From Oceanisphaera litoralis (lineage in GTDB: Bacteria > Pseudomonadota > Gammaproteobacteria > Enterobacterales > Aeromonadaceae), in contig NZ_JAFBBE010000016.1 of assembly GCF_016907015.1 (NCBI RefSeq), positions 31,235 through 95,234 of the forward strand: DNA of 64,000 bases. Direction: 5' to 3'. The stretch's first letter is position 1, and each line of letters opens with the position of its first letter. The position numbers were made by a program, and so were the translations under genes. Below are positions 1-9,427 of the stretch, one piece after another. The notes below the pieces were generated by a model that was not told the origin of the DNA, did no database searches, and worked only from the letters and a program-made list of their open reading frames with translations.

Positions 1-867
1 CGCTTCCCAGGCCCGCCCCAATGGCATACGCAGCAGACGATTGATGATGAAGATGGTGAAAATCACCAGCAAGAGCGCCAGCAGATAGAGAAAGATCACC
101 TTGTGCCCCGAGTGGTAGGCGATGTCGAAAAATTGATGGAAGGTGTTGTCACCCCGCCGCTCGAACTCCAGCCCGAACAGGGTGGGTTTGGGAATGCCGG
201 CGATGCCGTTGGGGCCGCCGGTGAGCTCGGTCATGTTGTTGAGCAGGATACGGATGATCTCGCCGAAACCCAGGGTCACGATGGCCAGATAGTCGCCGCG
301 CAGCCGCAGCACCGGAAAACCGAGCAGGAAACCGAACAACGCCGCCATGCCGCCGGAAATCAGCAGACAGGTCCAGAAATCCAGCCCCAGATAGGCATTG
401 AGCAGGGCATAGCTGTAGGCCCCCACCGCATAAAAGGCGACGTAGCCCAGATCCAGCAGCCCGGCCAGGCCCACTACTACGTTCAGCCCCAGCCCCAGCA
501 TCACGTAAATCAGGATCAGGGTGGCCAGATCCACCGCCCCGCGCGAGCCCATAAAGGGCCAGATCAACAAGCCGGCCAGCACCAGCACGGTGACGATGCG
601 ATACAACCAGGGCCGTTCTTCCGGCACCGGCAGGGCAAAATGGCCCTTGCGGTCCGACAGGTATTTGAAGGGGCTGCGCAGCTGGCTCTGGAACAACTGG
701 GCGGCAAACACCAGGCCCGCACCCAGCAACAGCCACTCCCATGCTGCCTCCATGCGATTGGAGACGATCAGCCGGGTACCGGCGGTTTCCAGCCGAAAAC
801 CGAGCAGCCAGCCGGCCAGCAACAGAAACAGGGCGGCGGCAATCAAGGCAGGTTTTAACTTGCTCAT
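1..867 (-). CDS. livM: High-affinity branched-chain amino acid ABC transporter permease LivM (3' end missing)
   Basis: Inner-membrane permease subunit that, with LivH, forms the channel for leucine/isoleucine/valine uptake. The 289 codons visible read without a stop and run off the left edge. An N-terminal hydrophobic segment is followed by a soluble stretch and then the conserved LivM core ([20 protein letters not shown], then [19 protein letters not shown] and GGPNGI), unmistakable for the family. The start ATG at 867 overlaps the livH stop by four bases, indicating translational coupling. The ATPase genes livG and livF would be expected just outside the window on the left. Confidence 0.95.
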   Translation of the reverse strand, partial: MSKLKPALIAAALFLLLAGWLLGFRLETAGTRLIVSNRMEAAWEWLLLGAGLVFAAQLFQSQLRSPFKYLSDRKGHFALPVPEERPWLYRIVTVLVLAGLLIWPFMGSRGAVDLATLILIYVMLGLGLNVVVGLAGLLDLGYVAFYAVGAYSYALLNAYLGLDFWTCLLISGGMAALFGFLLGFPVLRLRGDYLAIVTLGFGEIIRILLNNMTELTGGPNGIAGIPKPTLFGLEFERRGDNTFHQFFDIAYHSGHKVIFLYLLALLLVIFTIFIINRLLRMPLGRAWEA

Positions 868-1787
868 ACCTTTTCTACCTCCGGTTTGCCCAGAATGCCG
901 GTCGGCATGAACAGCAACACCGCGATCAGCAGCCCGAAGGAGACCACATCCTTGTATTCGGTGCTGAAGTAGGCGCCGGTCATGGCTTCGGTCACCCCCA
1001 GCAGCAGGCCGCCGAGCACCGCGCCGGGAATGCTGCCGATGCCGCCCAGTACCGCAGCGGTAAAGGCCTTGAGCCCGGCCATGAAGCCGATATAGGGATT
1101 GATGACGCCGTAGTAGGAGCCCAGCAAGACGCCGGCCACCGCCGCCAGGGAGGCGCCGATGACGAAGGTCAGGGCGATCACCGTATTGCTGTTGATGCCG
1201 AGCAGGTTGGCCATTTTCAAATCTTCGGCACAGGCCCGACAGGCCCGGCCCATGCGGGAACGGGAAATAAACAGCGACAGCAGTGTCATGGCCACGAAGG
1301 TCACCACGAAGATGATCAGCTGCATATAGGACAATGAGGCCTGAAAGCCGCTCTCACCGAAGGTCCAGCCACCGGGGATCAGGCTGGGCATGGCGATATC
1401 ACGCGAGCCCTGGGACAGCCGCATCATGTTCTGCAGAAAAATGGACATGCCGATGGCGGAGATCAGCGCAATCAGCCGCTTGCTGCCCCGCAGCGGCCGG
1501 TAGGCCACCCGCTCGATGGAATAACCGTACACGCTGGTCAGGGTAATGCTCACCAGAAAGGCGGCGGTCAGCAGCAGCCAGGTGCTGTCGATGCCTGCCA
1601 TCATCAGAGCTGTCATCACCATGAAAGCGGCATAGGCGCCGATCATGTACACCTCGCCGTGGGCGAAGTTGATCATGCCGATAATGCCGTACACCATGGT
1701 GTAGCCGATGGCGATCAGCGCATAGGTGCTGCCGATGGTCAGGCCATTGAGCAGCTGCTGAATAAAATAAAGCATGGGCTCGGACAT
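864..1787 (-). CDS. livH: High-affinity branched-chain amino acid ABC transporter permease LivH
   Basis: The second permease of the Liv importer; 307 residues, the usual length. Multiple hydrophobic helices are visible, with the family signature [20 protein letters not shown] near residue 27 and [13 protein letters not shown] toward the C-terminus. It lies between livJ and livM on the same strand; the start chosen gives [15 protein letters not shown], which matches the usual N-terminus, and an AAGGAAAGG-like ribosome site precedes it. A 276-base gap with hairpins separates it from livJ, unlike the tight livH-livM join. Confidence 0.97.
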   Translation of the reverse strand: MSEPMLYFIQQLLNGLTIGSTYALIAIGYTMVYGIIGMINFAHGEVYMIGAYAAFMVMTALMMAGIDSTWLLLTAAFLVSITLTSVYGYSIERVAYRPLRGSKRLIALISAIGMSIFLQNMMRLSQGSRDIAMPSLIPGGWTFGESGFQASLSYMQLIIFVVTFVAMTLLSLFISRSRMGRACRACAEDLKMANLLGINSNTVIALTFVIGASLAAVAGVLLGSYYGVINPYIGFMAGLKAFTAAVLGGIGSIPGAVLGGLLLGVTEAMTGAYFSTEYKDVVSFGLLIAVLLFMPTGILGKPEVEKV

Positions 1788-1827
1788 ACAACCTTTCCTT
1801 GTCGCAGCACGATGAGCGCCGTCGAAT

Positions 1828-1848
1828 CAGGCGGGATGATCCCGCCTG
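1828..1848. repeat. 10-bp perfect inverted repeat upstream of livH
   Basis: CAGGCGGGAT, one central base, then its exact complement. It lies 41 bases upstream of the livH start within the livJ-livH gap. No T-run follows on the minus strand, so it is more likely an mRNA-stabilising or processing hairpin than a terminator. Confidence 0.6.
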
Positions 1849-1947
1849 TTGACGATGAAGCAAGAGAATAATACCAATGTCATTAAGTGATCAGTTGCCG
1901 ATGGCAGTGCCGTATTTAAACTCCTGTCATACCGGTACTGAATCTTC

Positions 1948-2024
1948 GTCATGCTGAACTTGATTCAGTATCAGCATGACAGACCCGGTATCTTCCTGCA
2001 GGGAGATCCTGACTTTCGTCAGGA
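1948..2024. repeat. REP-like palindromic pair between livJ and livH
   Basis: Two hairpins lie side by side. The first has a perfect 10-bp stem GTCATGCTGA/TCAGCATGAC (1948-1957 and 1971-1980). The second has a 7-bp stem TCCTGAC/GTCAGGA (2007-2024) whose minus-strand RNA loop is GAAA, a stable GNRA tetraloop. The first resembles the palindromes of the CTGAACTTGTTTCAG type that are dispersed in many proteobacterial genomes. Immediately downstream of livJ, they probably protect the 3' end of the binding-protein message. Confidence 0.6.
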
Positions 2025-2063
2025 CAACGGCCTGAACACATGATTAATCCGATCGGTATAACG

Positions 2064-3179
2064 TTACATCTGAGTCGAAGAGCCGTCCTTGTGCCACTCG
2101 AACACACCGAACTCGAAGCCCAGCAGATCGCCTTTTTCATCCCAGCTCAGCGGCCCCATCACGGTAATCACCGGCTCGGCGCGCAGGGCCCTGGCCACCG
2201 CTTGTGGGTCGGTACCGGCGCGCTTGATACCCTCGGCAATGGCTTCCACCGCCGCATAGGTGGTCCAGACGAAGGGACCGGACGGATCTTCGCCTCTGGC
2301 CTGAATGGCCTGCACCACATTGACGTTGGCCGGATCCAGATCGTATTTCTTGGGCAGGGTGACCAGCAGGCCTTCCGAGGCGTCACCGGCGATGGAGGTA
2401 ATATCTTTATGACCCACGCCCTCGGGCCCCATGAAACGCGCCTTGAAGCCTTTCTCGGCCGACTGGCGCAATATCAGCCCCAGTTCGGGGTGGTAACCGC
2501 CATAGTAGACAAAGTCGACCTTGTCGCGCTGCAGCTTGGCAATCAGAGTCGAGAAGTCCTTGTCGCCCGAAGTCACCCCCTCATAGGCCACCACCTCGAC
2601 ACCGGCGTCTTTCAGCGCCTCACGCACGCTGGACGCCAGGCCTTCACCGTATTGCTTCTTGTCGTGGATGACCGCGATACGCTCGGGCCTGACCTGCTCG
2701 AGTATGTAACGGGCGGCGGTGGGGCCCTGATCGCTATCGAGGCCTATGGTGCGCATCACGAATTCCAGCTCCCGTTCGGTAATGACCGGGTTGGTGGAGG
2801 CCGGCGTCACCATCAAAATACCTTCGTCGTCATACACATCCGAGGCCGGCAGTGTGCTGTCGGAGCAGAGGTGGCCCACCACAAACTGAACGCCATCGTT
2901 GACCACCCGGTTGGCCACCGCCACCGCCTGTTTGGGATCGCAGGCGTCGTCGTATTCCACCGCTTCCAGGCTGTAGTCACCCAGGTTGCCGGACTTGTTG
3001 AGCATCTCGACCGCCATGCGGCCACCAATAAACTGCATATCACCATACTGGGCCACGGCCCCGGTCACCGGGCCGGCAATCGCCACCTTGACGGTTTCCG
3101 CCGAGGCGGCGAAGACGGCACCATACCCCAGAGCAACAGACACCGCCGCCGCCACCGCTTGCTTGTTCCATGTGATCAT
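2064..3179 (-). CDS. livJ: Branched-chain amino acid ABC transporter periplasmic binding protein
   Basis: Periplasmic receptor that delivers leucine/isoleucine/valine to LivHM; 371 residues. A Sec signal peptide (hydrophobic AVAAAVSVALGYGAVFA, cleavage likely after ASA) precedes the mature TVKVAIAGPVTGAVAQYGD. The receptor-type ligand-binding fold is clear from GVQFVVGHLCSDST, MVTPASTNP and FVYYGGYHPELG. The ATG at 3179 is chosen over the upstream ATG at 3281 because it gives a normal signal peptide and has GAGGGAAC upstream. It heads the livJHM operon. Confidence 0.96.
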   Translation of the reverse strand: MITWNKQAVAAAVSVALGYGAVFAASAETVKVAIAGPVTGAVAQYGDMQFIGGRMAVEMLNKSGNLGDYSLEAVEYDDACDPKQAVAVANRVVNDGVQFVVGHLCSDSTLPASDVYDDEGILMVTPASTNPVITERELEFVMRTIGLDSDQGPTAARYILEQVRPERIAVIHDKKQYGEGLASSVREALKDAGVEVVAYEGVTSGDKDFSTLIAKLQRDKVDFVYYGGYHPELGLILRQSAEKGFKARFMGPEGVGHKDITSIAGDASEGLLVTLPKKYDLDPANVNVVQAIQARGEDPSGPFVWTTYAAVEAIAEGIKRAGTDPQAVARALRAEPVITVMGPLSWDEKGDLLGFEFGVFEWHKDGSSTQM

Positions 3180-3493
3180 CAAGGTTCCCTCTATCCGTTG
3201 AGTTCCTGCGCCGAAGAGGCTCCGGACCGCTCTTTTTCTAACCTGAGCGTGCCATTTCCACAAGCGAAATGTGCTTCGCATGACACCAGTTATAACCTAA
3301 ATCCAAGGCTTGTGAAGCAGGGCAGCACCACTTAAGGCAAACGGCTTGGCTTCGCCGGGGCTTTTGTGTGCTGACGGTTGATTATTCAACCATGCCATAC
3401 GCCATACACCCCACATCCGCCTTACATCTATTAAAGACTTTAACGCCAGATGTGGTACTATCTGCGCAATTTTTTATACCGCAGATTCAGCCA

Positions 3494-3964
3494 ATGTCAG
3501 CCATTCCCGTTTTTGTTATCAGCCTGAAAAGAAGTCAGGATCGCAGAGACTATATCGCCGCCCAGTTGCGGCAGCAGGGCATCGACACTTGAAGGCCTCA
3601 TTAGAGGTGAGACCCTCACCATGGAAGAAAACGAGCATTACCGAATCAACCGCATGAGCGACAACTTTGGCGGAACACGTGCCTATGCCATCGCGCTCTG
3701 GGCGGTCCAGAAGCTACTGAATGGCTCCCAAAGCTGGTCTTTACCGATAGATAGCTACATAGGTGCCCCCTATCTTCATGGTATGGAATCTTACCACTTG
3801 AGCCCTGAAATGGTTGGTGATGATGAATTTGAAACTATCTTTATGGTAAGGAAAAAACTCCTCTTTATCGTAAGTCCAGCCGAGAACTCTACTCGGCTTA
3901 TTGAAAGCTAAGACTTTATCTGCACAACAAAACATTCAAAAAAACTCTTGAGCGCACAGGCTGA
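3494..3964 (+). pseudogene. Decayed glycosyltransferase family 25 (LPS) gene
   Basis: The first 32 codons (start MSAIPVFVISLKRSQDRRDY) match the N-terminus of the intact GT25 gene at 11940. The reading frame then stops at 3590, and a different frame continues with LEGLIRGETLTMEENEHYRI, RMSDNFGG, YIGAPYLHGMESYHLS, matching residues 122 onward of the intact paralogue. About 90 codons including the acidic EDDV catalytic motif are missing, and the deletion is out of frame. Near 3855 the frame shifts again into TPLYRKSSRELYSAY, with an in-frame TGA at the position of a basic residue, ending at 3964. It lies directly upstream of the O-antigen ligase gene, so it was probably the first gene of that operon. 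Confidence 0.85.
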
Positions 3965-3968
3965 CATC

Positions 3969-5204
3969 ATGTTTTCATTCAACAAAAACACATTTCCCAC
4001 CCAGCTGGAAACCCTCTTTTTACTGAGCCCGGTTATCTGGCTGATGGTTGGCGTATTCAACGTGCCGGATGGTAAGTCGGCACTCAGCCGGCTAATCCCC
4101 GTCGTCGCTGTGTACTGCCTGTTTCGTTTCAAGGGCGAGTGGCGTAAAAACCTGGCTCAACCCGGCTTCAAAACATTTAGCCAGGCTAACGCTATTTTGT
4201 TTGTGCTGTTCAGCCTGCAGCACCTGCTGGATGGAGAAACCTTCAGCTTTGCCCGTACCCTGCTGCTGGTGCAGCTTTACTTAACCCTGCTGCCCTGGCG
4301 TAACATCAAGTTGCATCACCTGTCTGCCATTACGGCACTGGGTGCCATCCTGACCGGCGCAGGCTCGGTATATGAGGTAATGGTACTGCACACAGGTAGA
4401 GCCGGAGCCTTGGCCTCCAACCCCATTCCCTATGCCACCTTTGCCTCCGTTCTACTCATTAGCTGCCTGTTCTTTTTGTTCACCTTTAATACCGGAAAAC
4501 GCCTTGGCGCCCTGTATTTTGCCGGTGTGGTGGGGGCCACTACCGCCATTATCTTCAGCGGTACTCGTGGTGCCTGGCTTGCAGTAATATTGACCCTGCT
4601 TATGCTCATTGTGCCTCTGGTGCGCCGCGCCACACCGAAGGCACTCCTTACCACCCTGGTCGCCGGTAGCCTGCTGGCCAGCGGTAGCCTCTATGCTCTG
4701 GGTAATAAACTGGAAATCCGCTACCAGCAAACCAGCGCCGAGTTTGCCAGTATCGCCAGCAACAACATGAACACCTCCATCGGCATTCGACTGCAACTGT
4801 GGCAGCGGGGCTGGAGCTACATCATGCAATCACCGCTGCTCGGCACCGGCACCGCCGGTTATCTGAAAAAAATAGAGCAGGACAAAAATGCCGGTCTTAT
4901 AACACCGATAGCTGCCCCCGTATCCGGCTCTCACTTCCACAACCAGTATATCGATACCCTGGTGCGTACCGGCGCCCTCGGCCTGGTGGTATTGCTGACC
5001 TGGATGCTGCTGCCCGCCTGGCTGTTACATAAACACAAGAATCGAAAATTAAGAAACGGGGCTTTGGCCAGCGCCACCATAGTGCTGATTGCCGGCCTCA
5101 CCGACGTACCCTTTCACCACACCCACATCATCTACTTCTACAGCATACTGATGGGAATAATGCTGCTGAAAGCGGACGAAAATAATGTAATGTGCGATAC
5201 GTGA
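3969..5204 (+). CDS. waaL: O-antigen ligase / Wzy-C family membrane protein
   Basis: Polytopic inner-membrane protein of about 411 residues, the usual size of ligases that join undecaprenyl-linked O-antigen to the lipid A-core in the periplasm. About ten hydrophobic helices are visible, and the Wzy-C signature SGTRGAWLAVIL falls near residue 195, followed by a periplasmic loop with LGTGTAGY and SHFHNQYIDTLVRTGALGL, typical of this superfamily. A TTG at 3948 is in frame, but the ATG at 3969 is preferred because it follows the ancestral stop of the GT25 remnant. A polymerase (Wzy) cannot be fully excluded by fold alone; LPS core context favours ligase. Confidence 0.8.
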   Translation: MFSFNKNTFPTQLETLFLLSPVIWLMVGVFNVPDGKSALSRLIPVVAVYCLFRFKGEWRKNLAQPGFKTFSQANAILFVLFSLQHLLDGETFSFARTLLLVQLYLTLLPWRNIKLHHLSAITALGAILTGAGSVYEVMVLHTGRAGALASNPIPYATFASVLLISCLFFLFTFNTGKRLGALYFAGVVGATTAIIFSGTRGAWLAVILTLLMLIVPLVRRATPKALLTTLVAGSLLASGSLYALGNKLEIRYQQTSAEFASIASNNMNTSIGIRLQLWQRGWSYIMQSPLLGTGTAGYLKKIEQDKNAGLITPIAAPVSGSHFHNQYIDTLVRTGALGLVVLLTWMLLPAWLLHKHKNRKLRNGALASATIVLIAGLTDVPFHHTHIIYFYSILMGIMLLKADENNVMCDT

Positions 5205-5333
5205 TGTGTATGAAGTGCTGGCCTGTATTCGCCACACAGAACTGAATATGCCGCGAGTTAAAGCGCAGGATCTGGGAAGGAATGAGTCTCGGGGATGAGC
5301 GCCGATATAGCCCTCACCCCCGTAGTATGACGC

Positions 5334-6359
5334 TCAGGTCCAGTCGAGGATGACCTTGCCGGACTGCCCGGAACGCATGGTGTCGAAACCCTGCTGGAAG
5401 TCGTCGACCTTGAAGTGGTGGGTAATGATGGGGCTCAAGTCCAGACCGGACTGGATCAGGCTGGCCATCTTGTACCAGGTTTCGAACATTTCCCGGCCAT
5501 AGATGCCCTTGAGCACCAGGCCCTTGAAGATCACCTTGTTCCAGTCGATGGCCATGTCGGACGGGGGAATACCCAGCATGGCAATTTTGCCGCCGTGGTT
5601 CATCTTGTCCAGCATATCGCGGAACGCCACCGGCACCCCGGACATTTCCAGACCCACATCGAAGCCTTCGGTCATGCCCAGTTCGGCCATGACATCGTCC
5701 AGCTGCTCGGTGGCCACGTTCACCGCCCGGGTCACGCCCATCTTGCGCGCCAGCGCCAGTCGGTATTCGTTGACGTCGGTGACCACCACATGACGGGCAC
5801 CCACATGACGGGCCACGGCCGCGGCCATGATGCCGATGGGGCCGGCGCCGGTGATCAACACATCTTCACCGACCAGATCGAACGACAGCGCCGTGTGTAC
5901 CGCGTTGCCGAAGGGGTCGAAAATGGAGGCCAGATCGTCGGATACTTCGTCGGGCAGCTTGAAGGCGTTAAAGGCCGGGATCACCAGATACTCGGCAAAG
6001 GCCCCTTCGCGGTTCACGCCCACGCCGACGGTGTTGCGGCACAGATGAGTGCGCCCGGCTCGGCAGTTGCGGCAATGGCCACAGGTGATATGACCTTCGC
6101 CAGACACCCGGTCGCCCACCGCAAAGCCGCGCACTTCCTGACCCAGGGCCACCACCTCGCCCACGTATTCGTGGCCGACCACCATGGGCACCGGTATGGT
6201 GTTCTGCGACCATTCGTCCCAGTTGTAGATATGAATGTCGGTGCCGCAGATGGCGGTCTTGCGGATCTTGATCAGCAGGTCGTTATGGCCCAGTTCGGGC
6301 TCGGGCACATCGGTCATCCAGATGCCGGGTTCCGCTTTCAGTTTTGCCAGTGCTTTCAT
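5334..6359 (-). CDS. tdh: L-threonine 3-dehydrogenase
   Basis: Zinc-dependent NAD+ oxidoreductase converting L-threonine to 2-amino-3-oxobutyrate; 341 residues, equal to the E. coli enzyme. Visible are the catalytic-zinc motif [21 protein letters not shown], the structural-zinc cysteine cluster [15 protein letters not shown] and the Rossmann motif [13 protein letters not shown]. The start ATG at 6359 begins [14 protein letters not shown] as in homologues and follows AAGGAG; longer upstream sequence is not conserved. It lies 13 bases after kbl, so the two form the threonine-to-glycine operon. Confidence 0.98.
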   Translation of the reverse strand: MKALAKLKAEPGIWMTDVPEPELGHNDLLIKIRKTAICGTDIHIYNWDEWSQNTIPVPMVVGHEYVGEVVALGQEVRGFAVGDRVSGEGHITCGHCRNCRAGRTHLCRNTVGVGVNREGAFAEYLVIPAFNAFKLPDEVSDDLASIFDPFGNAVHTALSFDLVGEDVLITGAGPIGIMAAAVARHVGARHVVVTDVNEYRLALARKMGVTRAVNVATEQLDDVMAELGMTEGFDVGLEMSGVPVAFRDMLDKMNHGGKIAMLGIPPSDMAIDWNKVIFKGLVLKGIYGREMFETWYKMASLIQSGLDLSPIITHHFKVDDFQQGFDTMRSGQSGKVILDWT

Positions 6360-6372
6360 GAAACTGCGCTCC

Positions 6373-7563
6373 TTAAATGATACCCAGCTCGCGGCCGACC
6401 TCGATAAAGGCGGCGATGGCCTGGTCCAGCTGTTCGCGGCTGTGGGCCGCCGACATCTGGGTACGAATGCGGGCCTGACCCTTGGGCACCACCGGGAAGG
6501 AGAAGCCGATGACATAGATGCCCCGCTCCAGCAGCTTGTCGGACATCTGTGCCGCCAGGGCGGCGTCGCCCAGCATCACCGGAATAATGGCGTGATCCTG
6601 CCCCGCCAGGGTAAAGCCGGCGGCGCTCATCTGCTCACGGAAATAGGCGCTGTTTTCCCGCACCTGGTTGCGCAGGTCGTCGCCGTTCTTCAGCATCTCC
6701 AGCACCTTGATGGAAGCCGCCACTATGGCCGGTGCCACCGAGTTGGAAAACAGGTAGGGCCGCGAACGCTGACGCAGCCAGTCGATCACTTCCTTCTTGC
6801 CCGAGGTATAACCGCCGGACGCACCGCCCAGGGCCTTGCCCAGGGTACCGGTGATGATATCGACCCGCCCCATCACCTCGCAGTATTCATGGGTGCCGCG
6901 GCCCTGTTCGCCGACGAAGCCGACCGCATGGGAGTCGTCCACCATCACCATGGCATTGTATTGGTCTGCCAGATCGCAGATGGCCTGCAGATTGGCGATA
7001 ACGCCATCCATCGAGAAGACGCCGTCGGTGGCGATCAGCTTGAAGCGCGCACCGTCGGCGTCCGCCTGCTGCAACCGGGCTTCCAGCTCGGCCATGTCGT
7101 TGTTGGCATAGCGGTAGCGCCTGGCCTTGCACAGGCGCACGCCGTCGATGATAGAGGCATGGTTGAGCGCATCGGAAATGATGGCATCGTCCGGGCCCAG
7201 CAGGGTTTCGAACAGGCCGGTGTTGGCATCGAAACAGGAGGTATAAAGAATGGTGTCTTCCATGCCCAGAAAGGCGGACAGCTCGGCTTCCAGCTGCTTG
7301 TGCAGATCCTGAGTACCGCAGATGAAACGCACCGAGGCCATGCCGAAACCGTGGCTATTCAGCCCCTGCTTGGCCGCCTCGACCAGCTCGGGATGATTGG
7401 CCAGTCCCAGATAGTTGTTGGCGCAGAAGTTGATAACTTCCTGTTTGCCCACCTCGATGGCGGCGTTCTGGGCCGAGGTGATCACCCGCTCTTTCTTGTA
7501 GAGCCCTTCAGCTTTGGTTTGTGCTAACTGCTCGGATAAATAAGCATAAAATGCCGATGACAT
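6373..7563 (-). CDS. kbl: 2-amino-3-ketobutyrate CoA ligase (glycine C-acetyltransferase)
   Basis: PLP enzyme cleaving 2-amino-3-ketobutyrate with CoA to glycine and acetyl-CoA, the second step of threonine catabolism. 396 residues; family landmarks include [53 protein letters not shown] and [18 protein letters not shown], whose lysine is the PLP-binding residue. It is upstream of and nearly contiguous with tdh on the same strand. Confidence 0.98.
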   Translation of the reverse strand: MSSAFYAYLSEQLAQTKAEGLYKKERVITSAQNAAIEVGKQEVINFCANNYLGLANHPELVEAAKQGLNSHGFGMASVRFICGTQDLHKQLEAELSAFLGMEDTILYTSCFDANTGLFETLLGPDDAIISDALNHASIIDGVRLCKARRYRYANNDMAELEARLQQADADGARFKLIATDGVFSMDGVIANLQAICDLADQYNAMVMVDDSHAVGFVGEQGRGTHEYCEVMGRVDIITGTLGKALGGASGGYTSGKKEVIDWLRQRSRPYLFSNSVAPAIVAASIKVLEMLKNGDDLRNQVRENSAYFREQMSAAGFTLAGQDHAIIPVMLGDAALAAQMSDKLLERGIYVIGFSFPVVPKGQARIRTQMSAAHSREQLDQAIAAFIEVGRELGII

Positions 7564-7658
7564 AGTGAACTCCCGCTATCAATCTGGGTATCAGGGTGTA
7601 ATTCAGACCATTTTACTACTTAAACACCGAATACTCATAACATATTCCAAACTTTATC

Positions 7659-8321
7659 CTATTTGTGAAAGGGATCACTGGGGGTCATACCTAACGCCTG
7701 ATAATGTGCCATGAACGTTGCCAGTTCGAGTCCTTTCTCCGGATGAAAATAAGGTTTTAGCAGCAGCAACACCCGGGCGACCCCCTGATAAAGCACCGCC
7801 TGGCTGATGTGCGGGGTCAGCGACTGGGCCGACTGGTAGCTGACCCAAAACGACACCAGCATCCGCAGCACCTCGGTCAGGGGCTCGATTTCTTCATCGG
7901 GAATGGCCAGTACCTTCTGGCTGTTCAGCTCGCGCAGCAGGCCCTGCAGATGCACCGTCAGCTCCTGCTGTACCGCCAGATACTGCAGATGCAATTCGGG
8001 ATCCCGTTGCAGAATATCGTTGAGGTTGGCGTAGAGAAAACGGAACTCCCACATCACATAGAAAATGGCATCCAGATAATGAAACCATACCGCCGGGCTG
8101 GTTGTGGCCGACACGGTCACCGGCGTGAAACTTTTGCGTAAATGGTCGCTATACTGCAGGAAAATACGGTGAATAATGTCGTTCTTGTTACGAAAATGGT
8201 AGTAGATATTACCCGGGCTGATCCCCAGATGGGCGGCGATATGATTGGTGGTGACATTCGACTCCCCCTGTTCGTTAAACAACAGCAGGGCGGCGGCGAC
8301 AATGCGATCCTTGGTTTTCAT
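7659..8321 (-). CDS. TetR/AcrR family transcriptional regulator
   Basis: 220-residue repressor-type protein. The N-terminal helix-turn-helix is clear (RIVAAALLLFNEQGESNVTT, IAAHLGISPGNIYYHFRNK), followed by a poorly conserved C-terminal ligand domain rich in hydrophobic and aromatic residues. The start at 8321 (MKTKDRIVAAA) is chosen because TetR proteins normally begin a few residues before the first helix; an upstream ATG at 8393 would add 24 unlikely residues. It precedes kbl-tdh on the same strand by 95 bases, so control of threonine catabolism is possible, but the ligand is unknown. Confidence 0.88.
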   Translation of the reverse strand: MKTKDRIVAAALLLFNEQGESNVTTNHIAAHLGISPGNIYYHFRNKNDIIHRIFLQYSDHLRKSFTPVTVSATTSPAVWFHYLDAIFYVMWEFRFLYANLNDILQRDPELHLQYLAVQQELTVHLQGLLRELNSQKVLAIPDEEIEPLTEVLRMLVSFWVSYQSAQSLTPHISQAVLYQGVARVLLLLKPYFHPEKGLELATFMAHYQALGMTPSDPFHK

Positions 8322-8465
8322 CCTGTTAACCAAACGCTCAATACCATCACTGAATAGTAACACAGGCCGACGGGTTAGTTTTCTGCCGCACAAGCATGGT
8401 AAACTTTGCCTTCATTATTACTTCGTTCAGCCGGACAGGGTCCGGCCAGCAAGAGGCAGACAACG

Positions 8466-9419
8466 ATGATCATTGTGACTGGCGGCGCCGGCTTTATCGG
8501 CAGTAATCTGGTAAAAACCCTCAACGATCAGGGGCGCACCGATGTCGTGGTCGTCGACGATCTCACCGATGGCACCAAGTTCGTCAACCTGGTCGATCTG
8601 ACCATCGCCGATTACCTGGACAAGGACGAATTTATCCACCGCATCGTCTCCGGCGACGAATTCGAGGACTGGGGCGGCATCGAGGTGATCTTCCATGAAG
8701 GCGCCTGCTCGGCTACCACCGAGTGGGACGGCAAGTTCATGATGGAGAACAACTACGAGTACTCCAAGGATCTGCTGCACTATTGCGTTGAGCGCGACAT
8801 TCCCTTTATCTACGCCTCTTCTGCCGCTACCTATGGCGGACGCAACGACAACTTCATCGAAGAGCCGCAGTACGAACAGCCACTCAACGTCTACGGCTAT
8901 TCCAAGCAGCTGTTCGACCAGTACGTGCGCCGGCTGATGCCCCAGATCAATTCCCAGGTGGTGGGGCTCAAGTATTTCAACGTCTACGGCCCGCGCGAGC
9001 AGCACAAGGGCGGCATGTCCAGCGTGGCCTTTCATCTCAACACCCAGCTGCACAAGGGCGAAAACCCCAAGCTGTTCGAAGGCTGTGACGGCTTCCCCGA
9101 TGGCGGCCAGATGCGCGACTTCATCTATGTGAGCGACGTGTGCCAGGTCAACCTCTGGTTCTGGCAGAACCCGGGCGTCTCCGGCATCTACAACTGTGGC
9201 ACCGGCCGGGCCGAACCCTTCCAGAACGTGGCCGAAGCGGTGATCAAACACCACGGCAAGGGCCAGATTGAATACATCCCCTTCCCCGAGCAGCTGAAAG
9301 GCCGCTACCAAAGCTTTACCCAGGCGGATCTCACCAAGCTGCGCGCCGCCGGCTATCCCCACGACTTCAAGACAGTCGCCGAAGGCACCAGTGAATATAT
9401 GGCCTGGCTGAACAGATAA
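8466..9419 (+). CDS. hldD: ADP-L-glycero-D-manno-heptose 6-epimerase
   Basis: Epimerises ADP-D,D-heptose to ADP-L,D-heptose, the donor for inner-core LPS heptosyltransferases. 317 residues of the short-chain dehydrogenase/epimerase fold: NADP-binding [13 protein letters not shown] at the N-terminus, [10 protein letters not shown], and the catalytic YxxxK in [26 protein letters not shown] is highly characteristic. The ATG at 8466 puts the glycine-rich loop at residue 5, as in E. coli. It opens the LPS core cluster, with the acceptor-side enzymes encoded downstream. Confidence 0.98.
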   Translation: MIIVTGGAGFIGSNLVKTLNDQGRTDVVVVDDLTDGTKFVNLVDLTIADYLDKDEFIHRIVSGDEFEDWGGIEVIFHEGACSATTEWDGKFMMENNYEYSKDLLHYCVERDIPFIYASSAATYGGRNDNFIEEPQYEQPLNVYGYSKQLFDQYVRRLMPQINSQVVGLKYFNVYGPREQHKGGMSSVAFHLNTQLHKGENPKLFEGCDGFPDGGQMRDFIYVSDVCQVNLWFWQNPGVSGIYNCGTGRAEPFQNVAEAVIKHHGKGQIEYIPFPEQLKGRYQSFTQADLTKLRAAGYPHDFKTVAEGTSEYMAWLNR

Positions 9420-9427
9420 GGAATAGC

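Noticed and set aside
103..858. Long plus-strand frame over livM
   Set aside because: Gln/Gly/His-rich shadow of the minus-strand permease gene; no family resemblance.
2040..3335. 431-codon plus-strand frame opposite livJ
   Set aside because: Antisense shadow in high-GC DNA; the livJ frame explains the conservation.
6235..7527. 430-codon plus-strand frame opposite kbl
   Set aside because: His/Gly-rich antisense reading of a clear PLP enzyme.
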